Positions 1 through 8,224 of a stretch of DNA of 64,000 nt are shown here, in pieces. Position numbers and translations under genes: made by a program. The stretch covers positions 1 through 64,000 of the forward strand of contig CAZCZE010000005.1 in assembly GCA_964503125.1 (NCBI GenBank). The letters run 5' to 3'. The stretch is from FEN-1219 sp964503125. GTDB taxonomy: Bacteria > Pseudomonadota > Gammaproteobacteria > Steroidobacterales > Rariloculaceae. Under the pieces are notes generated by a model that saw only the letters and a program-made list of their open reading frames with translations, made no database searches and was not told the DNA's origin. Position 1 is the first letter of the stretch; the number at the start of each line of letters is the position of its first letter.

Positions 1-658
1 GCGCCCGCCAGGCCGTGCCCTTCGACTCGGCGACCGCGTCAGGATCGACGTCCGTCGTCACCTCGCCCCCGGCCACGGCGCAGTCGAGCGCCCGGACGAT
101 GAGCTCGCCTTCCTCGATCGGCAGCTCGACGGTGAGCCGCAGCGTGCCGCGCCCTTCGTCGCGCCACACCGCGAGCGACCGGCGCTCCCACGCCCGCCGC
201 GCGTGATGGAAGGAGTCCGGAGCGACGTTGCGGATTTGCCGACAGCGCTCCTCGACCTGCGGGACCGTTGCTTCCAACGCATAGGCGAGCAGCAGGTCCT
301 CGTCGTGCAGGTGCGCGACGCGCGTGAGCGCGCGGACCTTCGAGTACGAGAGCCGCCCGTCGGCAAACGCCGCCGAGATCGCCGGCAGCGCCCGCAGCGC
401 GTGCGCCGCGCGCACCTTCTCGCGCGCCGCGGACAGGCAGAGGCTCGAGCGCCACGCGAGCCACTCGGCGCAGCTCTTGAACGTCCACTTCTTCCAGCCG
501 AAGCGATCGTCGAACTCGCGCACGAGCACGAGCATGCGATACGAGTCGGCGTTCATCTGCCGCACGAGCCGGCCGATCGCGGCATCGAGCTCGTCGACGC
601 TGCGATCATCCATCGAGGTGTAGAAATCGGCGGCAGGACGGGACATGACGGCATTCAT
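1..658 (-). CDS. DUF222 / HNH endonuclease-family protein, C-terminus cut by window edge
   Basis: Only the first 219 residues are in the window; the frame is still open at the left edge. The N-terminus shows the DUF222 (13E12-type) pattern of proteobacterial HNH proteins: SCAEWLAWR near residue 62, AREKVRAAHAL near 78 and GRLSYSKVRALTR near 101. Full members usually end with an HNH nuclease domain, which would lie outside the window, so nuclease activity cannot be confirmed. The ATG at 658 is preceded by a good ribosome site, GGGAGG at 665-670. The family is often multicopy and mobile, and its cellular role is not settled. It is divergent from the sigma factor gene. Confidence 0.75.
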   Translation of the reverse strand, partial: MNAVMSRPAADFYTSMDDRSVDELDAAIGRLVRQMNADSYRMLVLVREFDDRFGWKKWTFKSCAEWLAWRSSLCLSAAREKVRAAHALRALPAISAAFADGRLSYSKVRALTRVAHLHDEDLLLAYALEATVPQVEERCRQIRNVAPDSFHHARRAWERRSLAVWRDEGRGTLRLTVELPIEEGELIVRALDCAVAGGEVTTDVDPDAVAESKGTAWRA

Positions 659-860
659 GGCGGGCCTCCCTGCGGTGTTGTTGGACTAGCTGATGATATG
701 TCCAGTAGTCAACGAATTGCCAATAACAATCAGCTATTTACAGGCGTTTCGAGCGCCCGGGCGCGCCAGCTCGCTGGGGCGGTTTCGGCGTGCCCCATTG
801 CCCGTGACCGTTACCACCGCGGCGCCCGAGCGTGTTAGGTAGCAACAGGGCACCGCCGCA

Positions 861-1400
861 ATGACCACAGCCGCCAATCCCGAGCTCGAAGCGCTGATCG
901 CGCCAAATCTCGCCTCGCTTTTCCGGTCAGCCTACCGGCTCACGGGCAATCGCCCCGACGCCGAAGACCTCGTGCAGGAAGTGTGCGTGCGCGCCTGCGC
1001 GCATCTGCCGACGCTGCGGACGCTCGAGCAGCCGAAGAGCTGGCTCCTCAAGATCGCGTATCGCGTGTTCGTCGACGGCGTGCGTCGGCGTGCTCGATCG
1101 CCGGTGCGCGCGACCACCGAGGATTTCGACGCGACGCGCGCCAGCGACGACCCGAGCCCGGAGGACGCCGTCGAGCACGACCTCACTGCGCGCCGGCTCT
1201 TGGCCGCGCTCGGCGAGCTCGAGCGCGAGCAGCGCGCGTTGCTCGCGCTGCACGTGGAGGGTTACAGCCTCGCGGAGCTGCACGACATCACGAATCTTTC
1301 GACCGACGTGCTCAAGGCGCGGCTTTATCGCGCGCGCGTCCGCCTCGGCAAGCTGCTCGCGGCGGATAGCGATACCCCGAAATTGGTAATGGAGAAATAG
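861..1400 (+). CDS. ECF-type RNA polymerase sigma factor
   Basis: A 179-residue sigma-70 family protein of extracytoplasmic-function type, directing RNA polymerase to a specific promoter set. Region 2 spans about residues 15-80 and contains DAEDLVQE (33-40), the usual core-binding motif. Region 4 is at about 110-163, with a helix-turn-helix around YSLAELHDI and the closing LYRARVRLGKLL. Length is normal for the class. The stop codon is one base from the next gene, which encodes a zinc-finger anti-sigma-like membrane protein, so the two form a sigma/anti-sigma pair. The ECF subgroup and inducing signal cannot be read from the sequence. Confidence 0.9.
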   Translation: MTTAANPELEALIAPNLASLFRSAYRLTGNRPDAEDLVQEVCVRACAHLPTLRTLEQPKSWLLKIAYRVFVDGVRRRARSPVRATTEDFDATRASDDPSPEDAVEHDLTARRLLAALGELEREQRALLALHVEGYSLAELHDITNLSTDVLKARLYRARVRLGKLLAADSDTPKLVMEK

Positions 1401-1401
1401 C

Positions 1402-2625
1402 ATGAACTGCGACGCAATCGCCGCGATCTTGGATACCCATCGCAGTGCGCGGCTCACGGCCGCCGAGCGCACAGCAGTCGACACTCATTTGATCTCCTGC
1501 GAGGACTGCGCCGTGGCGTGGCACGCGCAGAGCGAGCTCCTGGCGCTGGCCTTGCCGCCCGTGCCGGCGACATTGCTCGACCGCGCACTGCGAGCAGCGC
1601 GCACGCAGCCGAGCCAGGCGCCTCGCCGGTCGCGAGCCACGCTCATCATCGGCGCCGGCGCCTTGCTCGCCGGCGCTGCGCTCGCCGGCATCGCCGTCGT
1701 GTCGCTGACGGCCCCCCCGTCGGCCGGCACGGCGGCGGCGCCGACGAGCGCAACGCCGGCGGCGGCGCCCGCAGCGCCTGCGACCTCGGCACCGGTCCCC
1801 GTCATGCCGGCAGCGGCCGGCGCGGCGCAACCGAGCGACGGCTCGACGGCCGTCGAGCTCGTCAACACGAGCGCACAGCTCGTGCCGTTCATACGGATAG
1901 GGCCGAACTATCCCCCGGACGCTCTCGCGGAAAACCTCCAAGGCAATGTGATCATCGAGTGCACGGTCACAGCAACGGGCGAAGTCGAGGACGCACACGT
2001 CGTCGAGTCGACCGACGCTCGCTTGGCGGCGGCTGCGCTAAACGCCTTCGTGCAATGGAAATACCTGCCGCGCATCGTCGCCGGGAAGCGCGTGGCCACC
2101 GAGGGCGTTCGCACGACGATCCGTTTCCAGACCGCGCCGACGCCCACAGGGGCCGGCATCCAGCGACCTCTCGACCCGGCCGCTCCCGGATTGCCGTTCG
2201 ACTCCACGGCGTTCGGAGTCACCATGATGAGGGCTTGGCAGCGCGTGATCGCGGACAACCTGCGCGGCGCCGAGTTGGCGCTCGACGAGTTTCGCGCCAC
2301 GTACGCGCTACCGCCGTTCACGGAAGGCGAGATCTGGAACGCGTACGCGTACGTGTACACGCTGCAGGGGAGCTACGATCGCGCGATCGACGCCTACGAA
2401 AACGCGATCGCTGTCTTCGCGAGCTCCGGTTCGACGCAGGGGCGCTGGGTGGAGCTCGCAAACTTGTACTTCGCGCGCAATCAGTACGACCTGGCGCTGA
2501 AGACGCTGCTACGGCCACCGCGCGGGACCGGTGCCGAGAGGCGGCCCTACACGCCCGAAGCCGAGGCGCTGCTCGCGAAGCTCCGCGCGCTCGGCATCAC
2601 GGAGGAAACCGTCCCGGCGCGCTGA
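1402..2625 (+). CDS. Anti-sigma-like zinc-finger / TonB C-terminal / TPR fusion membrane protein
   Basis: The 407-residue product has four parts. A short cytoplasmic zinc-finger anti-sigma domain carries the H-x3-C-x2-C pattern at H29, C33 and C36, with Cys3 as a possible fourth ligand. One membrane span lies at about 79-103. An Ala/Pro-rich linker to about 150 is followed by a TonB C-terminal domain at about 158-243 (YPPDALAENLQGNV; later ALNAFVQWKYLPR). A TPR-like helical region occupies about 275-400. Anti-sigma factors hold an ECF sigma at the membrane, and TonB_C domains normally contact outer-membrane receptors. The fusion could link envelope state to sigma release, but that is inference. 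It is cotranscribed with the sigma gene. Confidence 0.8.
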   Translation: MNCDAIAAILDTHRSARLTAAERTAVDTHLISCEDCAVAWHAQSELLALALPPVPATLLDRALRAARTQPSQAPRRSRATLIIGAGALLAGAALAGIAVVSLTAPPSAGTAAAPTSATPAAAPAAPATSAPVPVMPAAAGAAQPSDGSTAVELVNTSAQLVPFIRIGPNYPPDALAENLQGNVIIECTVTATGEVEDAHVVESTDARLAAAALNAFVQWKYLPRIVAGKRVATEGVRTTIRFQTAPTPTGAGIQRPLDPAAPGLPFDSTAFGVTMMRAWQRVIADNLRGAELALDEFRATYALPPFTEGEIWNAYAYVYTLQGSYDRAIDAYENAIAVFASSGSTQGRWVELANLYFARNQYDLALKTLLRPPRGTGAERRPYTPEAEALLAKLRALGITEETVPAR

Positions 2626-2635
2626 GGCGCGCCGC

Positions 2636-3544
2636 TCAGAGCACGTGCACGAGCGCGCCCGTCGCCACCGCGGCGGGCGCGGCCGCGCGCAAGTCGCAGT
2701 CGAACAGCACGTCGCCGCCGAGCGCGAACACGCGATGCTGCGGTCGCAGACACTCCGCGATCTTGTCGCGCGCCGCGAGCGAGAGTCCCGGACGCCCGTC
2801 GCCCGTGATCAACGGCGCGATCGCGACCTGCAGCCGGTCGAGCAACCCGGCTTCGAGGAAGCTCGACACGGTGACGCCGCCGCCCTCGACGAACACGGAC
2901 CAGAGTCCGCGCGCGTGCAGCTCGCTGAGCAAGACGTCGAGCCGCAACCGGCGGCGCTCGACGGGAACGTGCAGCACTTCGGCGCGACCGGGCGCCGGCG
3001 CGCGTACGTCCGCGGCGTGCACGACGATCGTCTGCACGCTCGCGTCGGTGAACACGCGATGGCCGGCGTCCAGTCTCGCATTCGGGTCGAGGATCACGCG
3101 CACGGGGCTGTCGCCTTCGATGTGGCGCACCGTGAGCCGCGGATCGTCGCGCGCGACCGTGCCCGCGCCGACGACTACGGCGTCGCAGAGCGCGCGCAGT
3201 CGATGCAAGTGCCGCAGGCTATCGGGCCCGGTGACGAAGTAGGAATCCCCCGACGCGGTCGCGATGTGACCGTCGAGGCTCTGGCCGAGCTGCGCCAGCG
3301 CGAGCGGGTGGTCGGGCCCCGCGCCGCAAAGCGGGCCATAGAGGTCGAGCAGGACGCGTGCCGCCGCGGGCGCGCTCGGTGCGGCCGCGCAACCGTGCTG
3401 CCCGCAGTCGAGCCACGACGCGTCCGAATGGACTAGGGAAGTTCCGCGGCGCGCAGCCGTGCTTGCCGCCAAAAGCAACCGCCAGGCCCGTGCGAGCACC
3501 TCGTCGGGCTCGGTTGTGTCGGCAGCTGGCAACGGTGTTGACAT
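2636..3544 (-). CDS. RibD C-terminal domain (pyrimidine reductase-type) protein
   Basis: A 302-residue protein. From about residue 80 it matches the RibD reductase fold of the dihydrofolate-reductase superfamily: LAQLGQSLDGHIA, GAGTVARDDPRLTVR, RVILDPNARL and FVEGGGVTVSSFL, the last being the usual substrate/NADPH-binding loop. In riboflavin synthesis this domain reduces the ribosylamino-pyrimidine to the ribitylamino form with NADPH. The zinc deaminase domain of bifunctional RibD is absent, and the first ~75 residues are not recognisable. It is divergent from a RibA gene with 77 bp between them, which supports a flavin-pathway role. A stand-alone RibD-like reductase with another substrate remains possible. 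Confidence 0.8.
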   Translation of the reverse strand: MSTPLPAADTTEPDEVLARAWRLLLAASTAARRGTSLVHSDASWLDCGQHGCAAAPSAPAAARVLLDLYGPLCGAGPDHPLALAQLGQSLDGHIATASGDSYFVTGPDSLRHLHRLRALCDAVVVGAGTVARDDPRLTVRHIEGDSPVRVILDPNARLDAGHRVFTDASVQTIVVHAADVRAPAPGRAEVLHVPVERRRLRLDVLLSELHARGLWSVFVEGGGVTVSSFLEAGLLDRLQVAIAPLITGDGRPGLSLAARDKIAECLRPQHRVFALGGDVLFDCDLRAAAPAAVATGALVHVL

Positions 3545-3621
3545 TCGAACGGAACGCGCGAAGCACGGACGCGGCTTCCGAGCTGGTATCCTAGCACCCA
3601 GAAACCCTCAAGCCCGCCGCG

Positions 3622-4752
3622 ATGCCGCCAACCAATCCCGAAATCAACGGCAATCCTGCCGCCCTGTCGTTCGACCGCGCCGTCGACGAGTTGCGCCGCG
3701 GCCGCGCCGTGCAGGTCAAGGACGGTGCGCGCGGGCTCGTCGTCGCGGCCATCGAAACGTTGCAGCCGCCGGTGTTCGCGCGGCTCGTCGCGGCCGGCGC
3801 AGAACGCGTCATGCTGCTCGTGACTGCCGAGCGCGCGGTCGCGGCTCGACTCGGGCGCCAGCTCAGCGGTCCCGTGGCCGTGCGTTTTCCCGCCGGCACG
3901 GACCTCGATGCGTTGCGCGCGATCGCCGGCGTCAGCGGCGCCGCGCCCGTCGACGTAGGCGCGCTCGACGCCGACCGCGCGCCGCCGGGCGCCGCTCTCG
4001 CTGCAGCCGGTTTCCAGCTCGCGAAGGCGGGACGGTTGGTCCCGGCGCTCATCGGCTTCGCCGCAGGCGCCGACTCCGTGGCCGGCGTGATCGCCATCGA
4101 CCTCGTCGACGTCGTGCACCATGCGCCGCGTTTCGGCCATCACTCGCTGCAGCTCTTGAGCCGCGCGCGCGTGCCGCTCGCCGAAGCGGTCGACTCCGAG
4201 ATCGCCGTGTTTCGCGACGAGCACAGCCTCGCGGAGCACGTCGCCGTCGTCATCGGCAAGCCCGACTCCGCGAACCCCGTGCCCGTGCGTTTGCACTCGG
4301 CGTGCCTCACGGGCGATCTGCTCGGCAGCCTGCGCTGCGATTGCGGCGACCAGCTGCGCACGGCCGTCAAGCGCATCGGCAGGCTCGGCGGCGGCGTGTT
4401 GCTCTATCTCGATCAGGAAGGGCGCGGCATCGGCCTACCCAACAAGCTGCGCGCGTACGTGCTGCAAGACGGCGGCCTCGACACGGTCGACGCCGATCGG
4501 CACTTGGGCTTTCTCGCCGACGAGCGCAGCTACGACGTCGCCGCGGCGTTGCTACACGAGCTTAAAGTTACGCGCATTCGGTTGCTCACGAACAATCCGC
4601 TGAAGATCAGCGCGCTGCGCGACCACGGCATCGAGGTCGTCGGGCGCGTGCCGCTCGTGGCCACGGCCAACCGGCACAACGAGCGCTATCTGCGCGCCAA
4701 GCAACAACGCGCCGGGCATCTCGACCTCGCCGAGAACCAATCGGGCATCTAG
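3622..4752 (+). CDS. ribA: GTP cyclohydrolase II (RibA) with degenerate N-terminal domain
   Basis: Residues ~190-370 are a complete GTP cyclohydrolase II: HSACLTGDLLGSLRCDCGDQ supplies the zinc cysteines, followed by YLDQEGRGIGLPNK and LTNNPLKISAL. The enzyme opens GTP to diaminohydroxy-ribosylaminopyrimidinone phosphate, the first step of riboflavin synthesis. The first ~185 residues occupy the place of a RibB (DHBP synthase) domain and begin in a similar way (FDRAVDELRRGRAVQV), but I do not see the acidic RibB catalytic motif, so this part looks non-catalytic. The stop overlaps the stop of the convergent downstream gene in a shared CTAG. Confidence 0.92.
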   Translation: MPPTNPEINGNPAALSFDRAVDELRRGRAVQVKDGARGLVVAAIETLQPPVFARLVAAGAERVMLLVTAERAVAARLGRQLSGPVAVRFPAGTDLDALRAIAGVSGAAPVDVGALDADRAPPGAALAAAGFQLAKAGRLVPALIGFAAGADSVAGVIAIDLVDVVHHAPRFGHHSLQLLSRARVPLAEAVDSEIAVFRDEHSLAEHVAVVIGKPDSANPVPVRLHSACLTGDLLGSLRCDCGDQLRTAVKRIGRLGGGVLLYLDQEGRGIGLPNKLRAYVLQDGGLDTVDADRHLGFLADERSYDVAAALLHELKVTRIRLLTNNPLKISALRDHGIEVVGRVPLVATANRHNERYLRAKQQRAGHLDLAENQSGI

Positions 4753-6236
4753 CGGTCGCGCGAGTACTGCACGGGACAGCCCGCGGGATAGACGTCGGCG
4801 CGCGCCTGGCGCGTGCAGTACGCCCGCGCATTCGCGACCTGCCGCTCGATCGCCGCGATCGTTTCGTCGAACGTCGTGACGATGCCGTGCACCGGGATGT
4901 TGAGCGCGGGATCGAGACCGTAGCGCTCGACGCTGTCGAGATAGGCCCCACCCCACCAGTGCCAATCCCAATCGTGCGTCGAGAAGTCGCCCTCGAGAAA
5001 GATGCGCGGGCCCGGGACGTAGGCGAACACGGCCTCGGTCATGTGCAGGTGCCCGACGGCATGATAGACGTCGACGCGCATCGTGCCGTCGTCGAGCGCG
5101 AGATGCTCGTCTACGGCTAGGAACTTGAGCGGCTGCGGATTACGCGCGAGCGCGTCGGGGAAATTCGGCGCGGGCCGGGCGACCATCTCGCGGAAGATGG
5201 CCTCGTTGCCGCGGCGCGCGACTACATTGAGGCCGCGCGCCACCGCGGCGCGCAAACCGCCGCTGTGATCGAAGTGGTGGTGCGAGACGATCACGTGCGT
5301 GACCTTCTTGCCGGGCACGAGCGTGTCGGCGAGATCGAGGCGCGCGAACGTGTCGGCCTCGTTGTTGTAGGCCTCGAACATCACGAGGTGATCGGCGAAC
5401 TCGATGACGGCGCCGCCGTTGCCGCCGATGCGCACGTCCCAGACTTTGTCGGCGATCTTGGTCGCCTCGGCGCGGCGCGCAGCCGCAGGCGCGGCCGCGG
5501 GGGCCGCCACGGCCGGGAACGGCGGCAGCTCGGCGACATTGGTTCGATACGAGTCGACGTGGAACATCATCGACGTCGTGTCGCGCCAGTCCATGGCGGC
5601 CGTGAGGCCGACGGGCAATTGCAGGTCGCCGAACGGCAAATAGCCCGTGAAGTACGTCGTCGTCGTGACGTCGCCGAGCGTCGTGCTCGGCCCGATCGAG
5701 CGCACCCAGGCCGGCAGCTTGGTCACGGGATCGACCGCGAGCCACAGTGCGGCGCCGCCGGCGATCATGAGCTCGACGACCGTGAGGCCGTCCTCCACGC
5801 TCACGGCCCCAAGCCGGGTCTCGGCGTCGAGCGCCTCGAGCAGCGCGGGCACGGGATGGTCGAGCATCGCCACGCCCGTCTGCACGCGGCTCTGGCGGTC
5901 CCAGCTTCCCTCGGCTGCGAAGGGAAACAACGGGCCGCGCCGGTCGCGGCTCAAAACGCGCTCGTTCTTGAGATCGAAAAATCGCTCGGCGTCGTGCGCA
6001 ACGGTCCACTTCACGGGCGAATGCGGATCGGGCGACGGCGCGCTGCCGCCCTGCTGGTTGACGTACTGGCCGAAGCCCGTCAACACGAGGTTGTCGAGGC
6101 CCTGTAAACGCGCGAGGCCGCCGAGCGCCGCCGCGGATTCTTCGAGGATTTGGCGCGCGCTCGGCGCCTGCGCCCAAACCGCCGGCGCCAGCGAGCAAGC
6201 CAAGCCGATCACCGCGAGCACGTTGCGCTTCGTCAT
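4749..6236 (-). CDS. Exported MBL-fold metallo-hydrolase
   Basis: A 495-residue protein with a Sec signal peptide (residues 1-22, cut after VWA). A ~230-residue N-terminal region of unknown fold is followed by a metallo-beta-lactamase domain from about 260. The metal motif SHHHFDHSGG is clear, with later histidines in GHLHMTEA and VHG and an aspartate in LEGDFSTHDWDW. The family covers lactonases, glyoxalases, thioesterases and beta-lactamase relatives, and the substrate cannot be inferred. The location is probably periplasmic. A G-run just upstream of the ATG can serve as a ribosome site. It is convergent with ribA. Confidence 0.82.
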   Translation of the reverse strand: MTKRNVLAVIGLACSLAPAVWAQAPSARQILEESAAALGGLARLQGLDNLVLTGFGQYVNQQGGSAPSPDPHSPVKWTVAHDAERFFDLKNERVLSRDRRGPLFPFAAEGSWDRQSRVQTGVAMLDHPVPALLEALDAETRLGAVSVEDGLTVVELMIAGGAALWLAVDPVTKLPAWVRSIGPSTTLGDVTTTTYFTGYLPFGDLQLPVGLTAAMDWRDTTSMMFHVDSYRTNVAELPPFPAVAAPAAAPAAARRAEATKIADKVWDVRIGGNGGAVIEFADHLVMFEAYNNEADTFARLDLADTLVPGKKVTHVIVSHHHFDHSGGLRAAVARGLNVVARRGNEAIFREMVARPAPNFPDALARNPQPLKFLAVDEHLALDDGTMRVDVYHAVGHLHMTEAVFAYVPGPRIFLEGDFSTHDWDWHWWGGAYLDSVERYGLDPALNIPVHGIVTTFDETIAAIERQVANARAYCTRQARADVYPAGCPVQYSRDR

Positions 6237-6319
6237 GATTCCCCCCGTTCGTCGTTGCCTTTCGAGCTAGCGTCGGCCCGCGCACGGCGCGCGTCAATGC
6301 CGGCGGCGTCGCTCGGAAG

Positions 6320-7306
6320 TCATGGCTGTGGCCAAAGCTCGCCGAAGCGCGCGAGCAGCGCGCGCTCGCCGCGCTCGTTCAACGCCGTCTCGAGGCGCTG
6401 GGCGAGCTTCGCGTTGTGCTTGTAGAGCGCCAAAGCCTCGATGACCTCGAGCGCCACCGCGGCGCGCGAGTCGGCCACGAGCTCGAGCAGCCACCCGAAG
6501 GCCGCCTCGCTGCGATGCGCGGCCGCGGCGCGCAGCAACGCACGGCGCACGTTCTCGCCGACGAGCACGTCGTTCCATGCGTCTTTGAGCGGCGCGAGCG
6601 CGCCCTCGAGCCGCGACTCGCCGAGCGCGAGCGCCGCAAGCTCGCGCACGGCTTCGTCGGCGTGCTCGAGATAACCCGCGACGAGCGGCACCGAGTCCTC
6701 GGGCGCGACGGCGAGCAGCCCCGTCAACGCCTCGCCGAGAACCGCGGGCTCGGCATCGCCGGCGAGCGCCTTCGCGCGCAGCAACAGCTCGGCCTCGCGC
6801 GGATTACCGCACGCGACTGCGCGCACGGCGCCGATGCGCGCCTCGGGCTCGGCGTCGTGGAGCAGCGCAGTGAGCTCGACGAGCGCGCGCGAGTAGCCGC
6901 TCGCGACGAGCCCCATCGCGGAGATGCTGCGGACCTCGGCGGCCGTGTCGCGCGTGCCGCCCCAGACGGGCTCGGGCTGCCTAAGCCTAAGCCCGCGCCG
7001 GTAGAGCTCGACGTCGTCGCAGTCGAGCGCGACGAGCGCGCGCACGATCGCCTTCTTCGCGAGGCAGTTGGGATCCGTCTTCACGGGCTTGTCGAGGAAC
7101 CGGGGGTACGCCACGAGCAGCGCCGGCACGAGCTCGTACGACAAGCCTTCCTCGGCGAGCCGCGCGGCTTTGGCGACCACGCGATAGTGGCGCGCGCGCA
7201 GCGCTTCCGCGAGCTTCTCGCCGCGCGCGGGGCGCTCGGCCGGCAGCGCCTCGAGCGCGGCGAGCTGCGCGTCGACGTCGTTCTTGTCCTTGGGCTTGGG
7301 CGTCAA
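6320..7306 (-). CDS. HEAT-repeat protein
   Basis: A 328-residue soluble alpha-helical protein with no signal peptide. HEAT/PBS-lyase-type helical repeats recur from about residue 110 to the end, for example LLHDAEPEARIGAVRAVA, YLEHADEAVRELAALALG and LVADSRAAVALEVIEAL. Such repeats usually mediate protein-protein contacts; no enzymatic motif is visible. The start is a TTG, since no ATG or GTG lies near the N-terminus, and no clear ribosome site is seen. It lies 18 bases downstream of the creatininase-family gene on the same strand, so the two probably form an operon. Confidence 0.72.
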   Translation of the reverse strand: MTPKPKDKNDVDAQLAALEALPAERPARGEKLAEALRARHYRVVAKAARLAEEGLSYELVPALLVAYPRFLDKPVKTDPNCLAKKAIVRALVALDCDDVELYRRGLRLRQPEPVWGGTRDTAAEVRSISAMGLVASGYSRALVELTALLHDAEPEARIGAVRAVACGNPREAELLLRAKALAGDAEPAVLGEALTGLLAVAPEDSVPLVAGYLEHADEAVRELAALALGESRLEGALAPLKDAWNDVLVGENVRRALLRAAAAHRSEAAFGWLLELVADSRAAVALEVIEALALYKHNAKLAQRLETALNERGERALLARFGELWPQP

Positions 7307-7324
7307 GCGCGTTCAGGCGGGCGA

Positions 7325-8146
7325 CTACTTGAGAATCGTGAGCGGCGTGGCCGCGATCTCGGCGACGAGCCCCGCGAGCCGCTCTGCTAGGTAGTCGAGA
7401 TGCTGCGCGCCGCGCCTGCCGTCGGCGAGCGCGGCGTTGCCGCAGGCCCCGGACGGATGGAGATCCTCGGCGCGCCAGCCGATCCCGACGGGCTTTTCGG
7501 CGCCGAGCAACCGATGCCGAGTTGCTAAGTCGTGGGGCAAGCCTTTGAAGTCGGCGAGCGCGGCCGTGCGCACGAGCTCGGGTCTCAAGTGCAGCAGCAA
7601 CGACGTTTCGACCTCGCCGCCGTGAATGTCGTGGGCGGTTTCGGCAGGCTCGAACAATCCCGGCGGCGCCCCGAACGAAAAATACGTGGCGCGCGCGACG
7701 AGCATGCCGAGCTCCGAGCGCAGCCGCACCGCGAGCAGGTCGACGAGCGCTTTCTGCCCGCCGTGCGTATTGAACACGATGAGCTTGCGGACTCCCGTGC
7801 GCGCGACGCTGCGGCCGATGTCGGTCCAGGCGTCGAGCAACGTGGCGTCGCGTACCGAGAGCGTGCCCGCGAAGCTCGTGTGCTCGGGGCTCAGGCCGAC
7901 GTTCTGCGCCGGCAGCGCCAGCAGCGTAGACGGCCCCGATGAGCGCTCGAACGCGCCGCGCACGATGCCGTCGTTGATGATGGCATCGGTCGCGAGCGGC
8001 AAGTGGGGCCCGTGCTGCTCGATCGCGGCCACGGGCAAGAGCGCCACGGTCTGCTCGGCATCGATGCGGCCGAAATCGGTCGTCGTGAGGTCTTGCCAGT
8101 ACCCGTTACGCACCGCGCCGCCCTTTGCCCAATCGACTCGCGGCAT
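7325..8146 (-). CDS. Creatininase-family amidohydrolase
   Basis: A 273-residue member of the creatininase family. Metal-binding motifs are all present: AIEQHGPHLPLATDAI near residues 42-57, FNTHGGQ near 150 and HGGEVETS near 195. Members hydrolyse cyclic amides (creatinine, formamidopyrimidines in flavin/F420 pathways) or process mycofactocin. Nothing nearby fixes the substrate, although riboflavin genes lie 3 kb away. Length is standard. The ATG is 78 bases from the divergent aldehyde dehydrogenase start. Confidence 0.85.
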   Translation of the reverse strand: MPRVDWAKGGAVRNGYWQDLTTTDFGRIDAEQTVALLPVAAIEQHGPHLPLATDAIINDGIVRGAFERSSGPSTLLALPAQNVGLSPEHTSFAGTLSVRDATLLDAWTDIGRSVARTGVRKLIVFNTHGGQKALVDLLAVRLRSELGMLVARATYFSFGAPPGLFEPAETAHDIHGGEVETSLLLHLRPELVRTAALADFKGLPHDLATRHRLLGAEKPVGIGWRAEDLHPSGACGNAALADGRRGAQHLDYLAERLAGLVAEIAATPLTILK

Positions 8147-8224
8147 CGTGCCGGGTTGCCCGAAGCGGCGTCAACCTTGGATAATGTCAGGCTCAAGTCT
8201 CGATCGCGCAGCGAGGAGTCCCTT

